A program made the translations under genes and the position numbers. A stretch of DNA of 64,000 bases, from the NCBI GenBank assembly GCA_018335335.1, contig JAGXKG010000001.1, positions 317,600 through 381,599 of the forward strand, in the 5' to 3' direction. The notes below the pieces were generated by a model that worked only from the letters and a program-made list of their open reading frames with translations, made no database searches and was not told where the DNA came from. This document shows, piece after piece, positions 43,088 to 53,020 of this stretch (positions within the stretch are counted from its first letter, which is position 1; the number at the start of each line of letters is the position of its first letter). The DNA comes from Candidatus Thorarchaeota archaeon. Its GTDB lineage: Archaea > Asgardarchaeota > Thorarchaeia > Thorarchaeales > Thorarchaeaceae.

Positions 43088-43690
43088 CTATTCCTCATCC
43101 TCTTCGTTTTCTTCGCCCTCACCATGGGCTGCTTTAACATCCTCTTCTATCCAAGAAACATCAGGCCCGATTTTTCCAAGATATGGTTGTCGCATAGTAA
43201 GCCCAAGTTTTCCTGATCTGTTTCCTGACTCGAAGCTGATTGAGGTGATTCGAGCACGAACTTGATTCCCTTCGGTTAATCTTCTACCGGTTTCCTTCCC
43301 CATCAGTGAATTGCTTTTTGGGTCCTGTGTAATGAAGTCGTCACAGATTTGACTGACGTGGCAAAGCCCGTCAAGAGGGCCAATCCGAACGAAAGCTCCG
43401 AAGTCCATCAGTTCCACTACGTTTCCTTCTACGACTTCTCCGCGCATTGGTTTGAATGCAAGGACTCGATACTGAACTGTATGATATGTAGCACCATCAC
43501 CTGGAATTAGACGCCCTTCTCCAATTTCGTCTACTCCAATGACTGCGATCATCAGTCCAATATCACGATCTAACACATTCTCATGGTTCTTACGCAAGTG
43601 AATCATTGCAGCTTCTTCAATTGTTGTTCCAAATTGAGAAGGGGGTATTCTGACTGTGTCTTTAACTTTGACGACGCTATACATATACAA
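43088..43690 (-). CDS. rpo7: DNA-directed RNA polymerase subunit Rpo7 (RpoE')
   Basis: 200 residues. The N-terminal RNP-like tip domain (YSVVKVKDTVRIPPSQFG) and C-terminal S1 domain (MRGEVVEGNVVELMDFGAFVRIGPLDGLCHVSQI) match Rpb7. It forms the stalk with Rpo4. Acidic tail (GEGEENEEDEE). Heads the minus-strand run Rpo7-Spt4-S24e-S27ae. Confidence 0.94.
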   Translation of the reverse strand: MYMYSVVKVKDTVRIPPSQFGTTIEEAAMIHLRKNHENVLDRDIGLMIAVIGVDEIGEGRLIPGDGATYHTVQYRVLAFKPMRGEVVEGNVVELMDFGAFVRIGPLDGLCHVSQICDDFITQDPKSNSLMGKETGRRLTEGNQVRARITSISFESGNRSGKLGLTMRQPYLGKIGPDVSWIEEDVKAAHGEGEENEEDEE

Positions 43691-43820
43691 AAGCTCCTTC
43701 TTTTGGGGATACTAGTCTCAGAATGTTCAGACCTTGCAGCAGATTTTCTGACAGTCTGACTTGACGGCTCAGCCGAGCAACACTTTGGTACGCATAAAAA
43801 CGTTATGAAACTGGTCTAAA

Positions 43821-44228
43821 TCAATCAATCAAACCCTCAACAACAACTCTTTTTCGTCCACGCAGGATTAGAAGAGGAATCTCATGTTTTCGTGCTGTGC
43901 TACGGAGTTTCTTGTCGTTTGTTGCAATAACACCATTCACCCTTTTGGCATACTCCAAGACTTGATCATCAACAGGCAGCTCAGCAAGGTCATCATCGAC
44001 TTCAACTTTCTTGCATCTCTTCATGAGTTCGGTTGTTACTCTAAGCAATCTCTTTTCTTTGCTACCCGTAGCATTCGAGGCTTTTCGTTCGACCTCTTCA
44101 GCAACCGAATCAAGAACTATAAACTCAATTCGACGATCCACGGCTTCCTCCGCTTGGGTGAAGATATCGATTCCAAATTGTGCAGGAAGCAATAGGAAGT
44201 TGGTGTCAACGATTACAGGAAGAGGCAT
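43821..44228 (-). CDS. Fcf1-like PIN-domain protein
   Basis: 135 residues. PIN acids in VIVDTNFLLLPAQF, DSVAEEVERKA, VDDQVLEYAKR and IATNDKKLRSTA. Archaeal relatives of Fcf1/Utp23 are linked to rRNA processing; association with aIF2gamma and S6e genes is conserved. Not a toxin in this context. It is 41 bp from the aIF2gamma stop. Confidence 0.85.
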   Translation of the reverse strand: MPLPVIVDTNFLLLPAQFGIDIFTQAEEAVDRRIEFIVLDSVAEEVERKASNATGSKEKRLLRVTTELMKRCKKVEVDDDLAELPVDDQVLEYAKRVNGVIATNDKKLRSTARKHEIPLLILRGRKRVVVEGLID

Positions 44229-44269
44229 TGTGCCACTATCCCCTTGTTATTTGGAACTAGTCCTTGCTC

Positions 44270-45505
44270 TTACAATTGAGCGTATCCCACAAGTCGCCAT
44301 TTATTATCTACTCGGCGACCGATGGCTATTCGTTGTCCTTCTTCAGCACAAACAGGTCTCTTAAGTGAAAGTTTGATTTTGTCTCCATGTAGTTTGGTTA
44401 TGACGCCTACTGTTGCTGCGGTACCAACTACTAACATAAGTGGTTCATTTAGTCGCAGATTCTCCACCTGTTTCTTTGTTTCCATCCCTATGACCCGCTG
44501 CATAAGTTGGGGTTCAATCATCATTTCTGAAATCGTATCTGGCATCTTCCCTATTTTACCTACTACATTTCCCACCAATCTATCTGCTCTAGTGGAGGCT
44601 GGGTCAAGTCCTGTTCCCACACCAATAAGTCCCCCTGGATATGCCTGCTTCAGTCTGTTACCGCTTCCTGATACGAGGCTTCGAACTTCTGCTTGGATTG
44701 GTTTGAACTCTCCTTCAACAGGGGATCCTGGTGCTATCTCTATCTCATCACCGACTTTCAATTTCCCTTGCACTATTGACCCACCAACAACCCCTCCTTC
44801 TAAATCATCCGGAGTTGTCCCCGGCCTGTTGATATCGAATGAACGGGCTACGAACATCTTAGGTGGTTTATCTTCAGGTCTATCTGGTGTTGGAATAACC
44901 TTCTGGATTTCCTCTATCAAGTAGTCAACATTAGCTCCAAAGACTGCGGAAATAGGAATAATTGGTGCATCTTCTGCTGTTGTATCTTTGAGAAATTCCT
45001 TGATCTGCTGATAGTGCTCTTTTGCCTCCTTCTCGGAAACCAGTTCGATTTTGTTTTGAACAATTATTATGTTCTTAACACCTACAATCTCAAGGGCACG
45101 GAGATGCTCGGAAGTCTGAGGCATTGGACACGGTTCATTGGCCGCAATCACAAGGATTGCTCCATCCATGATGCTTGCTCCGCTAAGACAGGTTGCCATG
45201 AGGGATTCGTGTCCCGGACTGTCAACGAAAGAGATTTCTCGAAGTTCTTCTAGCTCATTTCCACAGTTAGGGCATTTTCCTTCTTTCGCTAGGTTGGATG
45301 TAGTATAACCCTCCGGCTCAGGACACTTCGGACATTTCATCAGCTTTGTAGCTGCATATCCTAACCGGATAGAAATTCCTCGCTTGACTTCGTCTGAATG
45401 ACGATCAGTCCATTCACCTGTCATATACTCTACCAACGTTGTCTTGCCGTGGTCAACGTGGCCTAGCGTTCCTATGCTGACTTCAGATTGCCCCTCGTAT
45501 TTCAC
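44270..45505 (-). CDS. eif2g: Translation initiation factor aIF2 gamma subunit
   Basis: 411 residues. GTPase with G1 GHVDHGKTTL, G3 DSPGHE and G4 VQNKIEL. A zinc knuckle (CPKCPEP...CPNCGNE) is inserted after switch 1. Delivers initiator tRNA-Met to the ribosome. C-terminal barrels are complete. Downstream of rps6e in the same direction. Confidence 0.96.
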   Translation of the reverse strand: MKYEGQSEVSIGTLGHVDHGKTTLVEYMTGEWTDRHSDEVKRGISIRLGYAATKLMKCPKCPEPEGYTTSNLAKEGKCPNCGNELEELREISFVDSPGHESLMATCLSGASIMDGAILVIAANEPCPMPQTSEHLRALEIVGVKNIIIVQNKIELVSEKEAKEHYQQIKEFLKDTTAEDAPIIPISAVFGANVDYLIEEIQKVIPTPDRPEDKPPKMFVARSFDINRPGTTPDDLEGGVVGGSIVQGKLKVGDEIEIAPGSPVEGEFKPIQAEVRSLVSGSGNRLKQAYPGGLIGVGTGLDPASTRADRLVGNVVGKIGKMPDTISEMMIEPQLMQRVIGMETKKQVENLRLNEPLMLVVGTAATVGVITKLHGDKIKLSLKRPVCAEEGQRIAIGRRVDNKWRLVGYAQL

Positions 45506-45627
45506 GTGGTTTTCACTTCCGACTTTCTATCATTTGCAACGTTGAGCTTCTGTATAAAATGTATGGTTTATGGTGCTTCCCCAATAATGATTTGGGGCAT
45601 GAGTGCTGATTTTTTCCATGCGAAGAT

Positions 45628-46011
45628 TTAGGCTGCCTTCATAATCAGCTCTTCTAGAGGCGCACTTCCCTTCTCTTCGACACGCATATTCAGCTGGGAA
45701 ATATTGCTGTCGACCTCTCTTCCTCGTACGGTTTTTCTCCTTTTGAGGCCCTTCCGTTTTGGTCTGAAACCCGGCGGCCCCTTCATCAAGACCTTCTGCT
45801 TACCACTACCGTGCACGTCTCGACGCATAGGGAAGCCAGAAGAATCACTACCGCCTGTTATCTTAAGCTTATATCCAGGTAGGCCTATAGCATCGCCTTC
45901 AACAATTTCCCCAATGGTACTGCCTATCAATGCATTTGATTTTTCATCATCGAGTTCGTATTGTATGGCAACGCCTTTTTCTGGATCTGAGATGACAAGC
46001 TTCAATGGCAC
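45628..46011 (-). CDS. rps6e: 30S ribosomal protein S6e
   Basis: 127 residues. LKLVISDPEKG, IGEIVEGDAIGLPGYKLKITGGSDSSGFPMR and VLMKGPPGFRPKRKGLKRRKTVRG are the S6e hallmarks. Upstream of aIF2gamma as in many archaea. Confidence 0.96.
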   Translation of the reverse strand: MPLKLVISDPEKGVAIQYELDDEKSNALIGSTIGEIVEGDAIGLPGYKLKITGGSDSSGFPMRRDVHGSGKQKVLMKGPPGFRPKRKGLKRRKTVRGREVDSNISQLNMRVEEKGSAPLEELIMKAA

Positions 46012-46238
46012 TACGATTCGCCTTCCCTTTTGTGATTTATATGGTGCCCTACTTGGGCTCCGCCTTTAGGCAAATTATTGAGATTATAAAAGATATGGTT
46101 TCGACCATTGACGGTTCTGACTGCACAAAATCTGCCTTATTATACTACAATCGGTTTTGCGAACAGTATATGTCACAATCGTTATAATGACTCCAGCTTC
46201 ACTTCGATTAACTTGTTGCACACAAGGTGCTAAATCTC

Positions 46239-47405
46239 ATGGAACCTCTGTTCATGTTTGCTATTGTCGGTGCAGTGTACCTCCTAGTTTATCTGGCAGC
46301 TCGTGCGCTTGGAATCGAGAAACTGCAAGAGAAAGGAGTTGACGCTGGCACGCCGTTCTTCGTAATGATTCGCACAAAGAGATTGAATAAGTTCTTGACG
46401 CGTATGGGTAAGAAATTCCCCCGTGCATTTTTCAATCTAGGTGTAGTCGTTGCTTTTGGCGGTATGGTTTACGGTTTCTGGATGTTCCTTAACAACCTCA
46501 TCGCCTTTTTCACGGCGCCCTCGCAGGCTGGAGCAGTGGTACCCATCATTCCTGGCGTCACTATTACTGGCCTACCACTTGTATACATGCTAATTGGCCT
46601 AGCTATCACCTTAGTTACCCACGAGTTCGCTCACGGATTGGCTTCAGCAAAGGATAACATAGGGATTGAAAGCTCAGGCTTGTTATTCTTCTTCGTTCTG
46701 TTTGGTGCCTTTGTCGAACCTGATGAAGAGCAATTTGAAGAGGAAGCAACACCCAAGGAACGAATGCGATTACTTGCAGCTGGCTCCTACTCGAATCTCA
46801 TATTCGCATTCATTGTTCTAGTTATTACATTGAATTTTCCCGCTTTGATGTCTGCTGGATTCAATCCACCAAGTGGGGCGTATATATACGAAATCTCGGC
46901 TAACACACCCGCAGACCAAGCACTCGAGGTTGGAGATGTCATCACTGGGTTGAACGATACCGATATCGACCGTTGGGGAGACATCAGCCAGTTCATGATT
47001 CAAACAGAACCGGGCGACTCCCTAACTATCGAGACGCTTGAGGATAACGTCACTATCGTACTGGGAGAAAGCCAAGCTAACGCCTCTAAGGGGTATATTG
47101 GCATATACGGGGCCGACTATTGGGAGCCAAAGGAAGGTTGGGACCTCTTTCTCAATCCGATGGTGCCGTTTCATATCCAGCTGACCTTGACTTGGAGCTT
47201 TGTGATTCTCTTCAGTGTGGCTCTGTTCAATCTCCTTCCTATTCCTGCTCTAGACGGCGATAAGTTGCTTGCTAACGGTCTTCGCCTACTGATTTCAGAT
47301 GAGGAAAAAGTCAAGATGATTATGTGGCCGCTCAGAATATTTTCGATTGCAATTGTGGTCTTAAGCATGATTCTGACGTTCATGAGTGGTAAAACGCTGT
47401 TCTGA
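46239..47405 (+). CDS. Site-2 protease (M50) with PDZ domain
   Basis: About 388 residues from ATG 46239 (a GTG at 46227 is also possible). The metalloprotease motif THEFAHG (HEFAH, residues 128-132) and the second motif PIPALDGDKL near 340 lie in membrane helices. A PDZ domain (IYEISANTPADQALEVGDVI) is between them. Cleaves membrane substrates such as anti-sigma-like regulators; the substrate here is unknown. Confidence 0.92.
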   Translation: MEPLFMFAIVGAVYLLVYLAARALGIEKLQEKGVDAGTPFFVMIRTKRLNKFLTRMGKKFPRAFFNLGVVVAFGGMVYGFWMFLNNLIAFFTAPSQAGAVVPIIPGVTITGLPLVYMLIGLAITLVTHEFAHGLASAKDNIGIESSGLLFFFVLFGAFVEPDEEQFEEEATPKERMRLLAAGSYSNLIFAFIVLVITLNFPALMSAGFNPPSGAYIYEISANTPADQALEVGDVITGLNDTDIDRWGDISQFMIQTEPGDSLTIETLEDNVTIVLGESQANASKGYIGIYGADYWEPKEGWDLFLNPMVPFHIQLTLTWSFVILFSVALFNLLPIPALDGDKLLANGLRLLISDEEKVKMIMWPLRIFSIAIVVLSMILTFMSGKTLF

Positions 47406-47511
47406 TACTCGGTCTAACCCCTGAATGGGGGGGTAGAACGGACTTCAAGCTTGCTGAGCTAGAAAAGCAGTTTTAACCCAGCTTTACAAGTTGTTTCTGA
47501 AGCTGAACGAG

Positions 47512-48444
47512 ATGCCCCTTCTATGCTCCAGATGTAATCAAGAGGCGGTATATTTCCGCCATTATACAGCGGAAAGGCTATGCAGAAGCTGCCTTTTGGA
47601 GACAACATTGGACAGAATCAGGAACACTATCAACCAACGAGGCATGTTCAAGCGTGATGATAGGATCGTTGTCGCGATTTCTGGGGGCAAAGATAGCGCA
47701 GTCCTTCTTGACACGTTAGTACGAATAGAAGAAGAGTATCCTGAAACCGAACTATGTCCTATTACTATAGATGAAGGCATTGCGGGATATAGGAACAAAG
47801 CACTGACGGCTGCGAGAGAGCTTACCTCTGGTCTCAATCTTACCCTCACCGTCCTCACATTCAAGGATTTGTTTGGTTACTCTCTTGATGAAATCGTGGC
47901 AAATCGAGAGGAGAATGGGCTTGGTGCGTGTTCATATTGTGGCATCCTGAGGCGAAGGGCAATCAACCGTGCTGCCCGAGAGCTTGATGGTGACGTTATA
48001 GCAACTGGGCATAATCTTGACGATGAGGCTCAAACAGTGGTCATGAATGTATTAAGGGGTGATGCCCACCGTATTGGCCGGGTGAATCGAACTCGAGATG
48101 ATACAATGGCGGGATTCATTCCCCGCGTGAAACCCATCACCAAAATATCTGAACGGGACGTCGTTGCTTATGCTCACCATTTTTCACTCCCTTATCATGA
48201 TGCTCCGTGTCCATATGCGCATGAAGCGTACCGGAATGATGTTCGCCAGTTTCTGAACAAGATGGAACATAACCACCCAGGGACGCTCCTTGCAGTACTT
48301 GGATCCTCTGAGAAGATTGCAGAGGTGATGAGATCGGATACCACCTCGTTTCAGTTCAATTCGTGTGCTCGTTGCGGAAATCCGACTTCTGCAAAGGTCT
48401 GTCGAGTATGTAGAATACTCGAGAAAATCGAGGAAGCGATGTGA
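47512..48444 (+). CDS. tRNA 2-thiolation enzyme (TtuA/Ncs6 type)
   Basis: 310 residues from ATG 47512. N-terminal zinc knuckle (CSRC...CRSC), PP-loop SGGKDS, Fe-S cysteines in ACSYCGILRRR, TGHNLDDEAQT and a C-terminal knuckle (CARCGNPTSAKVCRVC). Activates uridine for sulfur transfer from a ubiquitin-like carrier. Stop overlaps the next gene by 4 bp. Confidence 0.93.
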   Translation: MPLLCSRCNQEAVYFRHYTAERLCRSCLLETTLDRIRNTINQRGMFKRDDRIVVAISGGKDSAVLLDTLVRIEEEYPETELCPITIDEGIAGYRNKALTAARELTSGLNLTLTVLTFKDLFGYSLDEIVANREENGLGACSYCGILRRRAINRAARELDGDVIATGHNLDDEAQTVVMNVLRGDAHRIGRVNRTRDDTMAGFIPRVKPITKISERDVVAYAHHFSLPYHDAPCPYAHEAYRNDVRQFLNKMEHNHPGTLLAVLGSSEKIAEVMRSDTTSFQFNSCARCGNPTSAKVCRVCRILEKIEEAM

Positions 48445-49151
48445 ACACAATGTCAAGGCGACCAGAAGAGCTCCATAGAACCCGCTTGGTCAAGTATGAC
48501 GATGCGCGATGGAATCAACTAGAAAATCTACGGGAACGTGCATTTGATGTAATGAGCAATCTTCACTCGTCTGGTATCGAATCCTATGTATATGGATCCG
48601 TAGCGCGCGGTGATGTATCTCCATCGTCTGATATCGACATAGTAATTCCATATCCTGTATCCAGCTTCAAAGTCGAACTGGCAATAGGGAAGGGAACCCA
48701 TAGAGAAGCAGTCCAAGCTACTCCATCATCTGTACTAAAGGGTCATATCTATTTGAGGGAGAATACAGTAGTTACCTTTCCCCTTTTCAAAATGCTATCC
48801 CGAGAACGGGACTTCTACAAGTGGGGTGGGATGGTCGATACAGCCAAGCTGGATGAAAATGTCCGGGTAGCAGGAGTAGACAAGAGACTCCTACTCATTG
48901 AACCCATAGATACCGGACACCGAGAAAGTGGTGTTATTGGCCACGAACATGAGGTAGCAAAGAAGCTGGAAGTTAGTGTAGAGATTGCAAAGGAACGAGT
49001 AAGAGTTCTGACTCGTCGCAGCAACGTTGGTCGTACCGGAGTCTACCTAACCAGACCGCTAGCCATGGATGAAAGCTTTGAGGAAGTTTTGAAGGAACTA
49101 CGAGATAAGGATCCAGCCATCCGGCGCACCATTGAAAATCGCTTAGACTAA
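48441..49151 (+). CDS. Nucleotidyltransferase-fold protein
   Basis: 236 residues. The pol-beta nucleotidyltransferase signature VYGSVARGDVSPSSDIDIVI has both catalytic Asp. The rest is unlike CCA-adding enzymes or MNT toxins (KVELAIGKGTHREAV, GVIGHEHEVAKKLEVS). Conserved-looking but unnamed archaeal family. GTG 48441 overlaps the ttuA stop. Probable RNA-linked role from operon context. Confidence 0.7.
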   Translation: MNTMSRRPEELHRTRLVKYDDARWNQLENLRERAFDVMSNLHSSGIESYVYGSVARGDVSPSSDIDIVIPYPVSSFKVELAIGKGTHREAVQATPSSVLKGHIYLRENTVVTFPLFKMLSRERDFYKWGGMVDTAKLDENVRVAGVDKRLLLIEPIDTGHRESGVIGHEHEVAKKLEVSVEIAKERVRVLTRRSNVGRTGVYLTRPLAMDESFEEVLKELRDKDPAIRRTIENRLD

Positions 49152-49164
49152 GGAGGGAAATGTT

Positions 49165-50283
49165 ATGCCAAGAAAAATCAGAGAATTAGAAGCCGACTCT
49201 CTTCTCGTGGGAGAATTACCTGAAGGATGTCAGCGATGTACTAAAGGGTCGAAGATGGTACTCTTTGTCACGGGCCTCTGTGATAGTCATTGTTTCTATT
49301 GTCCTCTTTCTGCTGAAAAGAAGAATCATGACGTCATTTTTGCAGACGAAATGCCTGTCAGAAACGAATCCGACATCCTCTACGAAATCGATGCAATAGG
49401 CGCTAGGGGAGCAGGTATAAGCGGGGGAGACCCCCTTTGCAAATTTGATCGAACAACAAGGTACATTAGGCTGATGCGAGAAGAAACGGGATCGGACTTT
49501 CATATTCATCTGTACACAGCTAAATCGGATATCTCAGTTGACTATTTGGCTCAATTGAACTCCGCTGGGCTTGATGAAATCCGCTTTCACCCTCAAAGCG
49601 ACGATTGGTCGGGCATACACTCGGCTCTCGAGTTGGATTGGCGTGTAGGAATAGAAGTTCCAGCAATTCCCAATGACGAAGAAACCCTCATCAGCATAGC
49701 TCAGAGAGCAGAAGAATGCGGTGTAAATTTTCTGAATATTAATGAACTGGAAGCAAGTGAGAGCAACTTCTCCAACTTGGTTGGTCTAGGTTTTCGTTTG
49801 ACCAGTCTCGATGCCGCTAGTATTGAAGGAAGCGAGTCAACTGCCATAGAAGTACTATCTTGGGGAGCGGCCAACTTGGATAGTCTAACATTGCATTATT
49901 GCTCTGCCCGGTTCAAAGATTCAGTTCAGATGCGTAATCGATTGGAGCGCCGTCTTAAACGTACTATCCGGCCTTTTGAGGAACGTGCAGAGGATGAACC
50001 TCTTCTAGTTCTTGGTATCATCCGGGCAAAGCACGGTTCACATCTTTCATCCGTACAACTGCAATCCATCTGGGACACTTTGATAGATGATTATGAGGTT
50101 CCTACTGATTTAACCAATTTGGATATTGCTCGTGATAGAATTGAAATTGCACCATGGATTCTTATTGAATTAGCAGATGAGCTGGGTGATGAACTAGCTG
50201 AGCAAGCTGATGATTTCGAAATAGGGATCGCATATGAGTATCCTTCCTTTGATAGGCTTCAGACTCAGTTCATGCCGCTTTAG
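49165..50283 (+). CDS. Radical SAM protein
   Basis: 372 residues with CDSHCFYCPL (C39, C43, C46). A second cysteine pair GCQRCTKG precedes it (C22/C25). GGDPLCKFDRT is the SAM GGD motif. Matches the archaeal COG2108-like family of unknown substrate. Strong AGGAGGG ribosome-binding site before ATG 49165. Convergent with pelA, with stop codons overlapping by 4 bp. Confidence 0.85.
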   Translation: MPRKIRELEADSLLVGELPEGCQRCTKGSKMVLFVTGLCDSHCFYCPLSAEKKNHDVIFADEMPVRNESDILYEIDAIGARGAGISGGDPLCKFDRTTRYIRLMREETGSDFHIHLYTAKSDISVDYLAQLNSAGLDEIRFHPQSDDWSGIHSALELDWRVGIEVPAIPNDEETLISIAQRAEECGVNFLNINELEASESNFSNLVGLGFRLTSLDAASIEGSESTAIEVLSWGAANLDSLTLHYCSARFKDSVQMRNRLERRLKRTIRPFEERAEDEPLLVLGIIRAKHGSHLSSVQLQSIWDTLIDDYEVPTDLTNLDIARDRIEIAPWILIELADELGDELAEQADDFEIGIAYEYPSFDRLQTQFMPL

Positions 50284-51383
50284 CTCTGCGCAGTATTCTG
50301 CCCTATCGAAAAACGTAGAATTGCAGCCAACCCTCCCAAGTTCTGTAGTTGGTCGCCAGCTGGATGGTCTGTTGATACAACGTGGAAGGAGCCGCGTGCA
50401 TTTTCAGTGTCTCGGATTAGCTTGTCCATCCATCGCCTGCTTTCATCATCAGCATCCCTCAATTTCTTGTCAGTTATGAGAAGCTCTTCCACTGCTCCAT
50501 ACTGTACTGCTCTTTCAACTTCGTCATCGCCATAGGTCGCAAGTCCATCTTCTTTGGCTAAGTGTTTGAGTACTTCTTCAACGAGCTTGGTTTCCTCTTC
50601 AATCTTGAGTCCTTCTATGGCTTCTGAGATTACACCGTGGTAGAGGATTTCTTTCGCAGCAGGAATACCTGTGGTTCCTGTACCCTGAACTATGACCGGG
50701 GGAAGATTGCTAAACCCTTCATCCAGCAAGTAGTCTTTGAAATGATCCTTCACAAAGCCGGGACCAGCAATGACAACCAGCGCGATTTCATTCTGTTCAA
50801 GCTGTGATCGTACCGCCAGGACCACACTGCCGAAGAACTCGCGCATGGTTGCGTCATGAGATTTCTGGCTTCCGTGCTTCCGCGAAATACTTTGCCGAAC
50901 TGATACGGCCTCCCTGATTCCATAATCCGCTACAAGAATAAGTTCCGCAACTCCATCCTCAATAGTAACAACAAGGCAAACAGGTCGCTTATGTGCTTGC
51001 TCTGCTTCCTTCAATCGTTTCAGCGCATATCTCGGCCAGTGTTCCTTTATTATTGTGAGCTTATCATCTGGCTCGATATTGAATGTATGATATGAGCCCG
51101 TGCTTACCCAATCTTCGGGTCCCTCGATTATTGTTCCTTTGATTCGCACTCTATTAGTGAAATTGTGAAATGAGACATCTTCCACTTTTAGTTTCAAGGT
51201 CATATACTTGCGAACACTGTCTTGTTTCCTAGCATCTTCATTTCCAATCTTGACTTTTCTGCTGGTGCGAGCTATTACTTGATCTCCCTCGTCCACTATA
51301 TTATACAGGTGCCATAAGTCATCAAGTGTATCTAGCTTGATGACAACTTTGCCATCTTTCATGATTTTCTTAAGCACTTTCAA
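50280..51383 (-). CDS. pelA: mRNA surveillance protein Pelota
   Basis: 367 residues in three domains: Sm-like N-domain (GKVVIKLDTLDDLWHLYNIVDEGD), eRF1-like central domain (ELILVADYGIREAVSV) and C-domain (ATYGDDEVERAVQYGAVEELLI). Splits stalled ribosomes with ABCE1. Complete. Confidence 0.95.
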   Translation of the reverse strand: MKVLKKIMKDGKVVIKLDTLDDLWHLYNIVDEGDQVIARTSRKVKIGNEDARKQDSVRKYMTLKLKVEDVSFHNFTNRVRIKGTIIEGPEDWVSTGSYHTFNIEPDDKLTIIKEHWPRYALKRLKEAEQAHKRPVCLVVTIEDGVAELILVADYGIREAVSVRQSISRKHGSQKSHDATMREFFGSVVLAVRSQLEQNEIALVVIAGPGFVKDHFKDYLLDEGFSNLPPVIVQGTGTTGIPAAKEILYHGVISEAIEGLKIEEETKLVEEVLKHLAKEDGLATYGDDEVERAVQYGAVEELLITDKKLRDADDESRRWMDKLIRDTENARGSFHVVSTDHPAGDQLQNLGGLAAILRFSIGQNTAQS

Positions 51384-51417
51384 GGGTTATGACACCAACA
51401 ACCTATCCCCACAAGTA

Positions 51418-52857
51418 TTAGAAGAAATAGTCTCTGCTTTCCGAACTGTTTTTTATTGTCTGTCTGGCATCCGTATATCTTCCCGCCTGTCCTAGGAGGT
51501 TCATCGATATTGGCTTTGCCGCTTTCACGTAATCTGCTGATACATATGGGGCGTTCTCCTGTACAGCAAGGTCTCCTGCAACTCTGACCACTCCTCCAAG
51601 CTCTCGCAGCCTTAGTGTTAGTGCGTTTCTTTTTCCATCCATTTCATCAGCAATTTCTTGAGATATGGTAATTATTTCTCTAAGAGCATCAGTGGTAAAG
51701 TGCGGAATACGTCCATCTTCTTGTATTGTCTGAGCAACAAATCTGACAGTTTCTGAAATCGCTTCTTCGCTTTTTTCCATCCATGATGCGAGCTTTATCT
51801 CATACCCATATCCACGTATGCGGGAGCGTAACGGCTGGAGAATATGAGCTAAATCCTCCAGATTACAGGCTGCGAACAAGATGGAATCGCACGGCACATC
51901 ATCTACCCGTACTGATGCGCCAGAGCTTTGCGGATTATGTCCCGAAATCGGGTACTTGCGATCTTGCATGGCAGTCAACAGATGTTTCTGATATTGGCCC
52001 AATGATGCAATTTCATCAACAAAAAGAATACCTTCGTGGGCTTCGTGAATTGCTCCTGGCACGACCCGCATATGTGCTGGTTGAGCTTGCGGGCCTGACC
52101 CATATGGACTGTGCTCTATATCTCCTAGTAGCTCTACAGGGCTTGCTCCACTCACTCGAATGAATCGCTTGGAGTTCCGCGATACTAGAACTCTTTCAGA
52201 ATCACTTGTTTCAGAACTTCTGTTGCTCTCATTTTGAATTGATTTTCTTTGTATGGCTCTAATCATGCCATTCTTGTCGTTCTGATAGACGATTTCGCGT
52301 AATTTGTTTCCAACTGTTTCTTGGTGTTCTACAGTCTCAAGAGCTGCTTCTTTCATCACCTGAAACATTCTGAAGAGGCCAGAGTAGGCATCGTCCTGAT
52401 TGAGATTCGTCCTTTTCGAGGAGCCACAATCCATACAAACATGCTGCTCGGGAGATCCAAAACATCCGCACTTCGGACATCGATAACCCATTTTCACTGC
52501 AACTTCAAATGGGAGATCCTCCGGTCTCATGTAGGTTACAATTCTATCCCGATTGCGCTGCTCTCTTTCCTCTTCTTCTGCATGACATTTGATGGTATAT
52601 GCTATCGGTCTGTTTTTCTCGGTATCATTCTGTTTGATACGAATCTCTTCTTTTGGGGGCGGTAGAATCGAGTATGCCGCCTTTGCAATCATTGACTTCC
52701 CGATGCCTGGAGGACCACAAAGCAACACATGTCTTCTTTGCTGGACTGCAGAACGTACCAGTTTGACTGCGTGTTCCTGGCCAACAACCCTTTCAAAAGA
52801 ATTCCTTGGCACATTCACCTCTTCAGTCGTCTTCAGCGTCTCCAGAACATTCGTCAA
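51418..52857 (-). CDS. Lon-like AAA+ ATPase with zinc ribbon, no protease domain
   Basis: 479 residues. Opens like LonB (RVVGQEHAVKLV), Walker A GPPGIGKS (48-55), Walker B ILFVDEIAS (277-285). Where LonB has membrane helices it has a zinc ribbon (C127, C130, C132, C141, C144) and coiled segment. There is no C-terminal Ser-Lys protease domain. Acts perhaps as a chaperone or remodeller. Role unknown. Confidence 0.8.
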   Translation of the reverse strand: MTNVLETLKTTEEVNVPRNSFERVVGQEHAVKLVRSAVQQRRHVLLCGPPGIGKSMIAKAAYSILPPPKEEIRIKQNDTEKNRPIAYTIKCHAEEEEREQRNRDRIVTYMRPEDLPFEVAVKMGYRCPKCGCFGSPEQHVCMDCGSSKRTNLNQDDAYSGLFRMFQVMKEAALETVEHQETVGNKLREIVYQNDKNGMIRAIQRKSIQNESNRSSETSDSERVLVSRNSKRFIRVSGASPVELLGDIEHSPYGSGPQAQPAHMRVVPGAIHEAHEGILFVDEIASLGQYQKHLLTAMQDRKYPISGHNPQSSGASVRVDDVPCDSILFAACNLEDLAHILQPLRSRIRGYGYEIKLASWMEKSEEAISETVRFVAQTIQEDGRIPHFTTDALREIITISQEIADEMDGKRNALTLRLRELGGVVRVAGDLAVQENAPYVSADYVKAAKPISMNLLGQAGRYTDARQTIKNSSESRDYFF

Positions 52858-52961
52858 ATCTGGTAACCTCTTGCATGTGCTATCAAGATGTTTGACTGAG
52901 ATAATACTGTGTATTATGTACGCAGCACTCGCCTCGGAATGGAAAACAGCTTTTGAAGAAA

Positions 52962-52991
52962 TAAAAAAAAAAGAAGGGGGAGAAACCCCTT
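52962..52991 (-). terminator. Terminator of osmC
   Basis: On the minus strand AAGGGG and CCCCTT pair, followed by a long T run. It lies about 30 bp after the osmC stop. Confidence 0.75.
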
Positions 52992-53020
52992 AGTAGTACA
53001 TTCTAAGCCTGCACCATAGT

